From Polaromonas sp. (lineage in GTDB: Bacteria; Pseudomonadota; Gammaproteobacteria; Burkholderiales; Burkholderiaceae_C): a DNA stretch of 61,887 bases. Within the stretch, counting starts at the first letter, position 1. Every line of letters starts with the position of its first letter. The stretch covers positions 1 through 61,887 of the forward strand of contig PNNC01000043.1 of the NCBI GenBank assembly GCA_013824015.1. The letters run 5' to 3'. The position numbers and the translations under genes are program-made. Under the pieces are notes generated by a model. It was not told where the DNA came from and did not search any database. It saw only the letters and a program-made list of their open reading frames with translations. Below, piece by piece: positions 1-9,135 of the stretch.

Positions 1-1959
1 TCGATTTTTTCAGGCGCGGCCTTTGCGCCCATCCTGGCCGAATGCAGTGCCATCCACAAGCATGTGCTCAAGGGCCGGGTCTGGGCCGCCCTGCACATGC
101 ATGCCGGCGACGGCAATGTGCACACCAACCTGCCGGTCAACAGCGACGACTACGAGATGCTGCAGACCGCGCACGAGGCGGTGGCCCGCATCATGGTGCT
201 GGCGCGTTCGCTCGACGGCGTGATCTCCGGCGAACACGGCATCGGCATCACCAAGCTGGAGTTCCTGACCGATGCCGAGCTCCAGCCGTTTGCCGACTAC
301 AAGCTGCGCGTGGATCCCGAAGGCCGCTTCAACAAGGGCAAGCTGCTACGAAATCAGGAGCTGCCTGCCCATGTCGGACAAGGGCTGGAAGCCAAAAAAG
401 CTTACAAGATGGGTGTGGACGAGGCTTTGTTCGCGGATTTGACCAACGCCTACACACCGAGCTTCGGCCTGATGGGCCATGAGTCGCTGATCATGCAGCA
501 GTCCGACATCGGCGCGATCGCCGACAGCGTCAAGGACTGCCTGCGCTGCGGCAAGTGCAAGCCGGTCTGCGCCACCCACGTGCCGCGCGCCAACCTGCTG
601 TACAGCCCGCGCAACAAGATCCTGGCGACCTCGCTGCTGGTCGAGGCTTTTCTGTATGAAGAGCAGACGCGCCGCGGCATCAGCATCAAGCACTGGGAAG
701 AGTTCGAGGACGTGGCCGACCACTGCACGGTCTGCCACAAGTGCCTCTCCCCCTGCCCGGTGGACATTGACTTCGGCGACGTGTCCATGAACATGCGCAA
801 CCTGCTGCGCAAGATGGGCCAGAAGACCTTCCGGCCCGGCAACGCCGCCGCGATGTTTTTCCTCAACGCCACCAGCCCGCAGACCATCAAGTTCATGCGT
901 GGCGCGATGGTGGACGTCGGCTTCAGGGCGCAGCGCCTGGCCAACGACCTGCTGCGGCGCGTGGCGCGCAAGCAGACGGCCCAGCCGCCGGCCACGGTCG
1001 GTGCCGCGCCGGTCAAGGAGCAGGTGATCCATTTCATCAACAAGAAAATGCCGGGCGGCCTGCCGAAAAAGACCGCACGGGCGCTGCTGGACATCGAGGA
1101 CAAGGACTACGTTCCCATCATCCGCGACCCGAAAACCACGACGCCGGAAACCGAGGCGGTGTTTTATTTCCCCGGTTGCGGCTCGGAGCGCCTGTTTTCG
1201 CAAGTGGGCCTGGCGACCCAGGCCATGCTCTGGCACGCCGGCGTGCAGACCGTGCTGCCGCCGGGCTATTTGTGCTGCGGTTACCCGCAAAAAGGCAGCG
1301 GCCAGTTCGACAAGGCCGAAAAAATCATCACCGACAACCGGGTGCTGTTCCACCGCGTGGCCAACACCCTGAACTACCTGGACATCAAGACCGTGGTGGT
1401 CAGTTGCGGCACCTGTTACGACCAGCTGCAGGGTTACGAGTTCGAGAAAATTTTCCCGGGCTGCCGCATCATCGACATCCACGAGTACCTGCTGGAAAAA
1501 GGCATCACGCTGCGCACCGACCAGCCCGGCGCCGGGTATCTGTACCACGACCCCTGCCACACACCGATGAAGCTGCAGGAGCCGATGAAAACCGTCAAGG
1601 CGCTGCTCGGCGACCAGGTGCTCAAGTCGGACCGCTGCTGCGGCGAATCCGGCACGCTGGGCGTGACGCGCCCCGACATCTCCACGCAGATCCGCTTCCG
1701 CAAGGAAGAAGAACTGCGCAAGGACGAGGCCACGCTGCGCGCCAGCGGCGCCGTGGCGGCGACCGGCAACGTCAAGATCCTCACCAGTTGCCCGAGCTGC
1801 CTGCAGGGCCTGTCCCGCTACGGCAACGACCTGAACAACGGCCTGCTCGAGGCCGACTACATCGTCGTCGAAATGGCCAACCAGATCCTCGGCCAGCAGT
1901 GGTTGCCCTCGTACGTGGCGGCGGCCAACAACGGCGGCATTGAGCGCGTGCTGGTCTGA
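1..1959 (+). CDS. FAD-linked oxidase / Fe-S oxidoreductase fusion, C-terminal part
   Basis: The reading frame is open from base 1, so the 5' end lies outside the window; about 652 codons remain. The first part is the end of a FAD-binding oxidase of the GlcD/D-lactate dehydrogenase type, with the GEHGIG motif. Two 4Fe-4S clusters follow (CLRCGKCKPVC at 538-570 and CTVCHKCLSPCP at 724-759). Two CCG-type cysteine domains close the protein (FPGCGSE, YLCCGYPQ, YHDPCHTP, RCCGESG). The architecture matches the very large single-chain 2-hydroxyacid dehydrogenases of proteobacteria, which pass electrons from a hydroxy acid through FAD and Fe-S centres, probably to quinone. The substrate cannot be read from this part. 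Confidence 0.9.
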   Translation, partial: SIFSGAAFAPILAECSAIHKHVLKGRVWAALHMHAGDGNVHTNLPVNSDDYEMLQTAHEAVARIMVLARSLDGVISGEHGIGITKLEFLTDAELQPFADYKLRVDPEGRFNKGKLLRNQELPAHVGQGLEAKKAYKMGVDEALFADLTNAYTPSFGLMGHESLIMQQSDIGAIADSVKDCLRCGKCKPVCATHVPRANLLYSPRNKILATSLLVEAFLYEEQTRRGISIKHWEEFEDVADHCTVCHKCLSPCPVDIDFGDVSMNMRNLLRKMGQKTFRPGNAAAMFFLNATSPQTIKFMRGAMVDVGFRAQRLANDLLRRVARKQTAQPPATVGAAPVKEQVIHFINKKMPGGLPKKTARALLDIEDKDYVPIIRDPKTTTPETEAVFYFPGCGSERLFSQVGLATQAMLWHAGVQTVLPPGYLCCGYPQKGSGQFDKAEKIITDNRVLFHRVANTLNYLDIKTVVVSCGTCYDQLQGYEFEKIFPGCRIIDIHEYLLEKGITLRTDQPGAGYLYHDPCHTPMKLQEPMKTVKALLGDQVLKSDRCCGESGTLGVTRPDISTQIRFRKEEELRKDEATLRASGAVAATGNVKILTSCPSCLQGLSRYGNDLNNGLLEADYIVVEMANQILGQQWLPSYVAAANNGGIERVLV

Positions 1960-1976
1960 TTCACCGAAAGAACACC

Positions 1977-2390
1977 ATGGCAGGCCTGCAACCCGGAACC
2001 CCGACACCGACCGCACTGACGGTGCACGGCCAGTCGCGCATCCTCGAAATCGCGTTTTCCGACGGCGCCGAATTCAGGCTGCCGTTCGAGCTGATGCGGG
2101 TGTATTCACCGTCGGCCGAAGTCCAGGGCCACGGGCCGGGCCAGGAGGTGTTGCAGACCGGCAAGCGCGAGGTCACGGTGGTCGAGCTCGAGCCCATCGG
2201 CAACTACGCGGTCAAACCGGTGTTTTCCGACGGCCACGACAGCGGCATCTTCTCCTGGGACTACCTGTACTTTCTCGGTTCGGAGCAGGACCGCCTGTGG
2301 GCCGACTACACCCAGCGCCTGGAAGCGGCCGGCATGCAGCGCGACGCGCCCATGGTGGCTGCCGGCGGTCATGGCTGCAGCAGCCATTGA
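1977..2390 (+). CDS. DUF971 family protein (GBBH-like N-terminal domain)
   Basis: This 137-residue protein starts 17 bases after the oxidoreductase gene. It resembles the small DUF971 fold found at the N-terminus of gamma-butyrobetaine hydroxylase (I recognise LEIAFSDGAEFRLPFELMRV and the GIFSWDYLYFLG stretch). The stand-alone bacterial form often sits directly before ubiE, as here. A role in Fe-S or quinone metabolism has been suggested for the family, but nothing in this sequence proves a function. The C-terminal GGHGCSSH tail has a Cys and two His that could bind metal. Confidence 0.85.
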   Translation: MAGLQPGTPTPTALTVHGQSRILEIAFSDGAEFRLPFELMRVYSPSAEVQGHGPGQEVLQTGKREVTVVELEPIGNYAVKPVFSDGHDSGIFSWDYLYFLGSEQDRLWADYTQRLEAAGMQRDAPMVAAGGHGCSSH

Positions 2391-2410
2391 TGCGTACGGC
2401 CGCCTTTTTT

Positions 2411-2460
2411 GAGTTCACTATCAATTTCATAGCTGCCCGTGTCCGTCGGACATGGGCCGG
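2411..2460 (+). repeat. REP-like dispersed palindromic element (copy 1)
   Basis: Contains the family signature: an A+T-rich imperfect palindrome (ACTATCAATTTCATAGC) followed by an arm pair around CATGGGCC. It lies in the gap between the DUF971 gene and ubiE. It is one of ten related elements in this window. Confidence 0.7.
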
Positions 2461-2550
2461 TGTTGTTTTTCAACATAAATGCCGGGCAATGCCCCACGCG
2501 GCGACAGGGTTGTCGCTTGAATTGCCGGCTTTCACCCCTAGCATTCATTT

Positions 2551-3282
2551 ATGAGCAGCACCCATTTCGGATTCCAGTCTGTCGACGAAAAAGACAAGGC
2601 CAGCCGCGTGCGCGGCGTGTTCGATTCGGTCGCGCCCAAGTACGACGTGATGAACGACCTGATGTCCATGGGTCTGCACCGCGTCTGGAAGGCCTACACC
2701 GTGATGGTGGCTGACGTCAAGGAAGGCCAGAGCGTGCTGGATATCGCCGGCGGCACCGGTGACCTGGCGCTGGCCTTTGCCCCCAAGGTCGGCAGCACCG
2801 GCCGGGTGGTCCACACCGACATCAACGAAGCCATGCTGCGTGAAGGCCGCAACCGCCTGCTCGATGCCGGCCAGGTTCTGCCGACCACGGTGTGTGATGC
2901 CGAGAAACTGCCGTTTGCCGACGCCAGTTTTGACCTCGTGACCGTGGCCTTTGGCCTGCGCAACATGACCCACAAGGACCTGGCGCTGGCCGAGATGAAC
3001 CGCGTGCTCAAGCCCGGCGGCAAGCTGCTGGTGCTGGAATTTTCAAAAATCGCCAAGCCGCTGGAGAAGGTCTACGACTGGTACTCCTTCAATGTGTTGC
3101 CCAAACTGGGCAAGCTGGTGGCCAACGATGACTCGAGTTACCGCTACCTGGCGGAGTCGATTCGCATGCATCCCGGTCAGGACGAGCTAAAGGCCCTGAT
3201 GCATAAAGGTGGTTTTGGTCATGTGGACTATCACAACCTCACTGGCGGGGTGGTGGCATTACATGTTGGAATCAAGTGCTGA
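2551..3282 (+). CDS. ubiE: Ubiquinone/menaquinone C-methyltransferase UbiE
   Basis: 243 residues, the normal length for UbiE, which C-methylates the benzoquinol (and naphthoquinol) ring using SAM. Seen: the N-terminal [19 protein letters not shown] block, the SAM-binding motif [13 protein letters not shown] (residues 63-75), the [13 protein letters not shown] segment and the C-terminal [14 protein letters not shown] signature. It opens the ubiquinone block that continues with ubiJ and ubiB. No strong upstream Shine-Dalgarno sequence is visible; the ATG fits the conserved N-terminus. Confidence 0.96.
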   Translation: MSSTHFGFQSVDEKDKASRVRGVFDSVAPKYDVMNDLMSMGLHRVWKAYTVMVADVKEGQSVLDIAGGTGDLALAFAPKVGSTGRVVHTDINEAMLREGRNRLLDAGQVLPTTVCDAEKLPFADASFDLVTVAFGLRNMTHKDLALAEMNRVLKPGGKLLVLEFSKIAKPLEKVYDWYSFNVLPKLGKLVANDDSSYRYLAESIRMHPGQDELKALMHKGGFGHVDYHNLTGGVVALHVGIKC

Positions 3283-3304
3283 GCAATTACATAGAGGAGA
3301 CGTC

Positions 3305-4240
3305 ATGAAATTCTGGTCTGCAATTCTCTCGGCCGTGCTGGCCGTCACCATGCTGCTGGCGTATTCGCCCGCCGCAGAGGCCAAACGCATGGGCGGCGGT
3401 GGCTCGGTCGGGCGCCAGTCGTCCAACGTGACGCAGCGCCAGGCGACCCCGCCGGCAACGCCGCCCGCCAACACCGCTGCCGCAGCGCCGAAGAAGCCCT
3501 GGGGCGCCATGCTCGGCGGTCTGGCCGCCGGCCTCGGTCTGGCCTGGCTGGCTTCCTCGCTCGGCCTGGGCGGCGCCTTCGGCCAGATCATCATGTTCGC
3601 GCTGCTGGCGCTGCTGGTGATGGTGGTGGTCGGTTTTGTGATGCGCAGGCTCAAGGCCGGCAATGGCCAGGGCGCCACGCCTTACGCCATGCAAGGCGCC
3701 GGCAACGCAGCGACGCCACGCAACTACAGCCCCGAGAATGTCGGCAACGATGCCTCGGCCCGCCCCTGGGAACGCAACAGCATGGCCTTTGACGCCAGCA
3801 AGGCGGCCGGTGGTTCGATGATCGGCTCGGGTCTGGCCGGCTCCCAGGCCTGGGGCGTGCCCGACGGTTTTGACGCTGAAGGTTTCCTGCGTGCCTGCAA
3901 GACCAATTTCGTCACGCTGCAGGACGCCTGGGACCGTTCCGATGTGAACAGCCTGCGCGCGATGATGACCGACGAGATGCTGGAGCAGATCAAGGCCCAG
4001 CTCGCCGACCGCGAGTCGCACACCGGCGGCAGCGTCAACAAGACCGATGTGGTGATGCTCGAAGCCAAGCTGCTGGGCATCGAGGAACTCAGCGACGTCT
4101 ACATGGCCAGCGTCGAGTTCTCCGGCATGATCCGCGAAGACGCCTCGGCCGGCGCCAGCCCGTTCCGTGAGGTCTGGAACATGACCAAGCCGCGCAGCGG
4201 TGGCGGCTGGCTGGTGGCCGGCGTCCAGGCGCTTCAATAA
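3305..4240 (+). CDS. Tim44-domain membrane protein
   Basis: A 311-residue protein starting at an ATG preceded by GAGGAG, 22 bases after ubiE. It has a signal peptide or N-terminal anchor (residues 1-23), a Pro/Ala-rich linker, a hydrophobic hairpin with Gly-rich helices (about 60-110) and a C-terminal Tim44-like domain (about 170-311). Bacterial Tim44-like proteins are found at the inner membrane; their role is poorly known. Its place between ubiE and ubiJ is suggestive of an accessory function at the membrane where quinone is made, but that is inference. Confidence 0.85.
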   Translation: MKFWSAILSAVLAVTMLLAYSPAAEAKRMGGGGSVGRQSSNVTQRQATPPATPPANTAAAAPKKPWGAMLGGLAAGLGLAWLASSLGLGGAFGQIIMFALLALLVMVVVGFVMRRLKAGNGQGATPYAMQGAGNAATPRNYSPENVGNDASARPWERNSMAFDASKAAGGSMIGSGLAGSQAWGVPDGFDAEGFLRACKTNFVTLQDAWDRSDVNSLRAMMTDEMLEQIKAQLADRESHTGGSVNKTDVVMLEAKLLGIEELSDVYMASVEFSGMIREDASAGASPFREVWNMTKPRSGGGWLVAGVQALQ

Positions 4241-4269
4241 GCCCCCACGACCGGCGCTTGCTGGTCCTG

Positions 4270-4306
4270 AAAGCCCCTTCATCGCTCGCGCGGTGACGGG
4301 GCTTTT
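4270..4306 (+). terminator. Intrinsic terminator after the Tim44-like gene
   Basis: An AAAGCCCC arm and a GGGGCTTT arm enclose a loop rich in CG, followed directly by a T run. It would end transcripts coming from ubiE and the Tim44-like gene, so ubiJ-ubiB probably also has its own promoter. Confidence 0.8.
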
Positions 4307-4332
4307 TCAATCTGCTGCAAAATCGGGGGCGT

Positions 4333-4911
4333 ATGCGCACCAACACCACGTCCCCTTTTTCATTTCTGCAATCCCTGGCCACCCGTTTTCAGCCGCCCGC
4401 CTGGGTGGTCGATGAAGGGCAGCAAAAGCTGGTGCTGTTCCTGAACCATGTGCTGATGCAGGAAAAAGAGGCGCAGAACCGCTTGTTGCGCAAAAAGGGC
4501 AGTGTGGTCCATGTGCGCTGGGGGGTGTTTGCGCTGGACCTGCTGATCACGCCGGCTGGCCTGCTGGACCGGGCTGCGCCGGGCGCCAAACCTGACCTGC
4601 TGCTGGCTGTGGCCGCCGAATCGCCGTCGGTCGTGGTGCAGTCGGTGCTGGCCGGCAAGCCGCCGCCAGTCAAGATTGAAGGTGATGTGCAACTGGCGGC
4701 CGAACTGGGCTGGCTGGCCGACAACCTGCGCTGGGATGTGGAGGAAGACCTGTCCCGCCTCATCGGTGACGTTCCGGCCCACACGCTGGCCGGCTTCGCC
4801 CGCCAGGCCATGGCCGGCCTGCGGCAGTTCCTGGCCCAGGCGCCGGCGGCTTCCGCGTCCGGCGCCGTGACGGTGCCGCCGGTTCCCGAGCCGCCGAAAG
4901 CCAGTTCATGA
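4333..4911 (+). CDS. ubiJ: Ubiquinone biosynthesis accessory factor UbiJ (SCP2 domain)
   Basis: 192 residues with an N-terminal SCP2-like lipid-binding fold ([26 protein letters not shown], residues about 53-78, then [34 protein letters not shown]) and a helical C-terminus with a Pro/Ala tail. UbiJ binds ubiquinone intermediates and helps assemble the Ubi complex. Its stop overlaps the ubiB start (ATGA), so the two are translationally coupled. Position before ubiB is the classic arrangement. Confidence 0.9.
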   Translation: MRTNTTSPFSFLQSLATRFQPPAWVVDEGQQKLVLFLNHVLMQEKEAQNRLLRKKGSVVHVRWGVFALDLLITPAGLLDRAAPGAKPDLLLAVAAESPSVVVQSVLAGKPPPVKIEGDVQLAAELGWLADNLRWDVEEDLSRLIGDVPAHTLAGFARQAMAGLRQFLAQAPAASASGAVTVPPVPEPPKASS

Positions 4912-6461
4912 GCCGGCTGTTCCGGGGCATTTTTATCGTCTGGACGGTGCTGCGCTTCGGGCTCGACGAGCTGGTCCTGTCGAGTTTCAGCAAGCCCTGG
5001 ATACGCACGCTGACGCGGGTGGTGTCCATCGGCCGCGACCTGCGCTCGCCGCGGGGGGCGCGCCTGCGCGAAGCGCTGGAAAGCCTGGGGCCGATTTTTG
5101 TCAAGTTCGGCCAGGTCATGTCGACCCGCCGCGACCTGCTGCCGCTGGACATCGCCAATGAGCTGGCGCGGCTGCAGGACCGGGTGCCGCCCTTCGATTC
5201 CGGCATCGCGATCGCGATCATTGAAAAATCGTTCGGCCGGCCGATCACCGCCATCTTTGCGTCCTTCGAGCGCCAGCCGGTGGCCAGCGCCTCGATTGCG
5301 CAGGTGCATTTCGCCACGCTGCCCGATGGCCGCGAGGTCGCGGTCAAGGTGCTGCGTCCCAACATGCTGCCCGCGATCGAAAAAGACCTGGCGCTGATGC
5401 ACATGATGGCGGGCTGGGTCGAAGGCCTGTCGGCCGACGGCAAGCGCCTGAAGCCGCGCGAGGTGGTCGGTGAGTTCGACAAGTACCTGCATGACGAGCT
5501 GGACCTGCTGCGCGAAGCGGCCAATGCGGCGCAGCTACGGCGCAACATGCAGGACCTGAACCTGGTGCTGATTCCCGAGATGGTCTGGGATTTCTGCATG
5601 CCCGACGTGATGGTGATGCAGCGCATGAACGGTGTGCCCATCAGCCAGGTGCAGCGTCTGCGCGATGCCGGCGTGGACATGAAAAAGCTGGCGCGCGACG
5701 GTGTCACCATCTTTTTCACCCAGGTGTTCCGCGACGGCTTCTTCCACGCCGACATGCACCCCGGCAACATCCAGGTCAGCCTGGAGCCGGCCACCTTCGG
5801 CCGCTACATCTCGCTGGACTTCGGCATCGTCGGCACGCTGACCGAGGTGGACAAGGAATACCTGGCGCAGAACTTCAGCGCGTTTTTCCGGCGCGACTAC
5901 AAACGCGTGGCCGAGCTGCACATCGAGTCCGGCTGGGTGCCTGCACAGACACGCGTCGATGAGCTCGAGTCGGCCATCCGCGCCTGCTGCGAACCCTATT
6001 TTGACCGTCCGCTCAAGGAAATCTCGCTGGGCATGGTGCTGATGCGCCTGTTCCAGACCTCGCGCCGCTTCCATGTCGAGATCCAGCCGCAGCTGGTGCT
6101 GCTGCAGAAAACCCTGCTCAACATCGAGGGGCTGGGCCGCGAGCTCGATCCGGACCTGGACCTGTGGAGCACGGCCAAGCCTTTCCTCGAGACCTGGATG
6201 CTCGAGCAGGTCGGCCCCGAAAAGCTGCTGGAGCAGCTCAAGGCCGAGGCGCCCACCTATGCCAAGCTGTTGCCCGGCCTGCCGCGCCTGCTGCAGCAGT
6301 ACCTGAAAAACCAGTCCGGCGGCAACCATCGCGAACTGCAGGAACTGCTGCAGGAGCAAAAACGCACCAACCGGCTGTTGCAGGGGCTGATTTATGGTGG
6401 CCTGGGTTTTGCATTGGGTCTGCTTGCGATGCAGCTGATGCTGCGCATCCGCGTTTTCTAG
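4908..6461 (+). CDS. ubiB: Ubiquinone biosynthesis regulatory kinase-like protein UbiB
   Basis: 517 residues, normal for UbiB, an atypical protein-kinase-like ATPase of the ABC1/ADCK family needed for ubiquinone synthesis. Seen: the family KxGQ motif ([14 protein letters not shown], from residue 66), the A-rich loop ASIAQVHFA, the catalytic-loop equivalent HADMHPGNI and the DFG equivalent LDFGIVG. The C-terminal hydrophobic stretch ([20 protein letters not shown]) anchors it in the inner membrane. Coupled to ubiJ by a four-base overlap. Confidence 0.96.
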   Translation: MSRLFRGIFIVWTVLRFGLDELVLSSFSKPWIRTLTRVVSIGRDLRSPRGARLREALESLGPIFVKFGQVMSTRRDLLPLDIANELARLQDRVPPFDSGIAIAIIEKSFGRPITAIFASFERQPVASASIAQVHFATLPDGREVAVKVLRPNMLPAIEKDLALMHMMAGWVEGLSADGKRLKPREVVGEFDKYLHDELDLLREAANAAQLRRNMQDLNLVLIPEMVWDFCMPDVMVMQRMNGVPISQVQRLRDAGVDMKKLARDGVTIFFTQVFRDGFFHADMHPGNIQVSLEPATFGRYISLDFGIVGTLTEVDKEYLAQNFSAFFRRDYKRVAELHIESGWVPAQTRVDELESAIRACCEPYFDRPLKEISLGMVLMRLFQTSRRFHVEIQPQLVLLQKTLLNIEGLGRELDPDLDLWSTAKPFLETWMLEQVGPEKLLEQLKAEAPTYAKLLPGLPRLLQQYLKNQSGGNHRELQELLQEQKRTNRLLQGLIYGGLGFALGLLAMQLMLRIRVF

Positions 6462-6550
6462 GCCGGTCGGCCGCTTCCGGTCGTGTCATCCGGCGCGGCC
6501 GCCGGGCCCCGAAAATGTGGTGATAATCACGCATTCCCGAGGAGGCTGCT

Positions 6551-7996
6551 GTGCTCTTGACCCTGGTTTTCGTCTACCTTCTGATCACCATCATCATCGG
6601 CCTGTACGCCGCCAGGCGCGTCAAAAACACCGCCGATTACGCGATCGCCGGGCGCAACCTGCCGCTGATCATGATCGTGACCACCACGTTTGCCACCTGG
6701 TTTGGCTCCGAGACGGTGCTCGGCATTCCCGCCAAATTTGTGGAAAACGGCCTCAATGGCGTGGTCGAGGACCCGTTTGGCGCCGGCACCTGCCTGATCC
6801 TGGTGGGCCTGTTTTTTGCCGCCAAGCTCTACAGGATGTCGCTGCTGACCATCAGCGACTATTACCGCGAACGTTACGGCCGCACCGTCGAGGTGGCCTG
6901 CTCCATCATCATCATGATCAGCTACCTCGGCTGGGTGGCAGCCCAGGTCACCGCGCTCGGGCTGGTGTTCAACATCCTGTCGGGCGGCGCGATCTCGACC
7001 ACGGCCGGCATGTTCATCGGCACGGCCTCGGTGCTGGCCTACACCCTGTTCGGCGGCATGTGGTCGGTGGCGGTGACCGATTTCATCCAGATGATTGTGC
7101 TGGTGGTGGGCCTGGCGGTGCTGGCCGTGTTTGCCGGCAACCTGGCGGGCGGCGCCGACAAGGTGATCGCCCTGGCCACCAGCCAGGACCTGTTCCGCTT
7201 CTGGCCGGAGCCCAACTTCCACGACATGATGTTTTTCCTTGCCGCGGCGATCACCATGATGTTCGGCTCGATCCCGCAGCAGGACGTGTTCCAGCGCGTG
7301 ATGTCGGCCAACAGCGTTGGCGCCGCCACCAAGGGGCCGGTGCTGGGCGGCATTTTCTACATCCTGTTTGCCTTTGTGCCCATGTTCCTGGTGGCCAGCG
7401 CGCTGATCATCATGCCGGAGCAGACCGCGCTGCTGCTCAAGGAAGATCCCCAGAAGATCCTGCCCACGCTGGTGCTGCAGAAAATGCCTTTCATCATGCA
7501 GGTGCTGTTTTTCGGGGCCCTGCTGTCGGCCATCAAGTCCACCGCGTCGGCCACCCTGCTGGCGCCCAGCGTGACCTTTGTCGAGAACATCTGGCGCCAG
7601 TTCAAGCCGCGCATGAGTGACAAACACGAGCTCAAGCTGATGCGGACCACGGTGCTGGTGTTCAGCGGCCTGGTGCTGGCGTATGCCATTTTCATGCAGG
7701 GCACCTCGATTTACGAGATGGTGTCGGGGGCCTACCAGGTGCCGCTGGTCGGCGCCTTCATTCCGCTGGTGTTTGGGCTGTACTGGAAACGGGCCAGCAC
7801 CCAGGGCGCGGTGTTTTCCGTGGTCTGCGGCATTGGCGTGTGGCTGCTGTTCACCTTCAGCACCCTGGGCGAGCAGTTCCCGGCCCAGCTGGCCGGCGTG
7901 CTGGCCGCCACCCTGGGCATGCTGGTCGGATCGCTGACCCCGCAGACCCTCGACGACCGCCGCGGCAGCCACCACCGGCTGACGACCGAAGCCTGA
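6551..7996 (+). CDS. Sodium:solute symporter family transporter
   Basis: 481 residues beginning at GTG, with GAGGAG seven bases upstream of a short spacer. The hydrophobicity pattern gives about 13 membrane helices with the SSS signature (DYAIAGRNLPLIMIVTTTFA near the N-terminus, and the QQDVFQRVMSANSVGAA segment in the middle). It is an inner-membrane Na+-coupled importer. The substrate (amino acid, carboxylate, sugar or urea) cannot be read from the sequence. It stands alone between ubiB and the fmdB operon. Confidence 0.9.
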   Translation: MLLTLVFVYLLITIIIGLYAARRVKNTADYAIAGRNLPLIMIVTTTFATWFGSETVLGIPAKFVENGLNGVVEDPFGAGTCLILVGLFFAAKLYRMSLLTISDYYRERYGRTVEVACSIIIMISYLGWVAAQVTALGLVFNILSGGAISTTAGMFIGTASVLAYTLFGGMWSVAVTDFIQMIVLVVGLAVLAVFAGNLAGGADKVIALATSQDLFRFWPEPNFHDMMFFLAAAITMMFGSIPQQDVFQRVMSANSVGAATKGPVLGGIFYILFAFVPMFLVASALIIMPEQTALLLKEDPQKILPTLVLQKMPFIMQVLFFGALLSAIKSTASATLLAPSVTFVENIWRQFKPRMSDKHELKLMRTTVLVFSGLVLAYAIFMQGTSIYEMVSGAYQVPLVGAFIPLVFGLYWKRASTQGAVFSVVCGIGVWLLFTFSTLGEQFPAQLAGVLAATLGMLVGSLTPQTLDDRRGSHHRLTTEA

Positions 7997-8050
7997 GCCG
8001 TCCGCGGCAGCGGGATACCGCCCCGGATCGCCGGGGCGCATCCCCGCGCC

Positions 8051-8056
8051 TATAAT
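8051..8056 (+). promoter_or_regulatory. Candidate -10 box of the fmdB-DUF502-aspS operon
   Basis: A perfect TATAAT, 63 bases before the fmdB-family start codon. The matching -35 region at 17-bp spacing (TCGCCG) is weak, so this is a candidate only. Confidence 0.45.
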
Positions 8057-8119
8057 TGAAGGTTTTGCATCCTGCGTGCTGCGCAGGCGCAGACATCCCC
8101 GACAAAACCTTCCAGAACC

Positions 8120-8467
8120 ATGCCAATCTACGCCTACAAATGCGAGTCCTGCGGGCATCAAAAGGACGTTTTGCAAAAAATGTCCGATGCGCCGCTGAGC
8201 GACTGTCCCCAATGCGGTGCCCCCGCCTTCAAGAAGCAGCTGACCGCGGCCGGTTTCCAGCTCAAGGGTTCCGGCTGGTATGTGACCGATTTCCGCGGTG
8301 GCGGCGGTGCCACGGCCGTCCCGCCGGTCAGCGGCAGCGAAGCGCCGGCGCCTGCCGCCGCTGAGGGCAAACCGGCCGACTCGGCTGCCAAGCCTGCGGC
8401 TGCCCCGGCGCCTGCTGCCCCGGCCGCGCCGGCGGGCGGCTCCGTGACCCCCCCCAAGGCGAGCTGA
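8120..8467 (+). CDS. FmdB-family zinc ribbon protein
   Basis: 115 residues. The N-terminus is the FmdB zinc ribbon (MPIYAYKCESCG, then DCPQCGAP), with Cys 8, 11, 29 and 32 as the metal ligands. The rest is a low-complexity Ala/Pro-rich tail. Proteins of this family are small putative regulators of unknown target. Its stop overlaps the next start (TGATG), and it commonly precedes DUF502 and aspS in Burkholderiales. Confidence 0.9.
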   Translation: MPIYAYKCESCGHQKDVLQKMSDAPLSDCPQCGAPAFKKQLTAAGFQLKGSGWYVTDFRGGGGATAVPPVSGSEAPAPAAAEGKPADSAAKPAAAPAPAAPAAPAGGSVTPPKAS

Positions 8468-9087
8468 TGAACGCCTTGCGCCGATGGCTGCTTGCCGGGC
8501 TGCTGGTGCTGGTGCCGCTGGCCATCACGGTGTGGCTGCTGAACTGGGTGATCGGCACGCTGGACCAGACGCTGCAGATCCTGCCTGTGGCCTGGCAACC
8601 GGACCGGCTGCTGGGTTTTCACATTCCCGGTTTCGGCGTGTTGCTGGCGCTGGCCATCGTGCTGTCGATAGGGGCGGTGGCTTCCAATTTTCTGGGCCGC
8701 AAGCTGGTGCGCTGGTGGGATGCCCTGCTCAGCCGCATTCCCATCGTCCGTTCGATTTATTCCAGCGTCAAGCAGGTGTCGGACACGCTGTTCTCCGAAA
8801 ATGGCAATGCCTTCCGCAAGGCGCTGCTGGTGCAGTGGCCGCGCGAGGGTGTCTGGACCATCGCCTTCCAGACCGGCATGCCGGGCGGCGATGTCGCCAA
8901 CCACCTCACCGGCGACTACATGAGTGTGTATGTGCCGACCACCCCGAATCCGACCGGCGGCTACTTCGTCATGCTCAAACGCGCCGACTGCATCGAACTG
9001 AAGATGAGCGTCGATGAGGCCCTGACCTATGTGATTTCCATGGGCGTGGTGGTGCCCGGCAGCGCCGCCAGCTACAAGCCGAAATAG
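8467..9087 (+). CDS. DUF502 inner-membrane protein
   Basis: 206 residues with two N-terminal membrane helices (LLAGLLVLVPLAITVWLLNWV, and a second near residues 55-80) and a conserved soluble C-terminal part (RIPIVRSIYSSVKQVSDTLF and VPTTPNPTGGYFVML). It belongs to DUF502, a family of unknown function widespread beside aspS. It overlaps the FmdB gene by one base and is 48 bases before aspS, so the three are probably cotranscribed. Confidence 0.9.
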   Translation: MNALRRWLLAGLLVLVPLAITVWLLNWVIGTLDQTLQILPVAWQPDRLLGFHIPGFGVLLALAIVLSIGAVASNFLGRKLVRWWDALLSRIPIVRSIYSSVKQVSDTLFSENGNAFRKALLVQWPREGVWTIAFQTGMPGGDVANHLTGDYMSVYVPTTPNPTGGYFVMLKRADCIELKMSVDEALTYVISMGVVVPGSAASYKPK

Positions 9088-9135
9088 TTTTCTTTCCGGA
9101 GCGCGCAAGCGTTCACAAGCACAAGCGATTTATTT

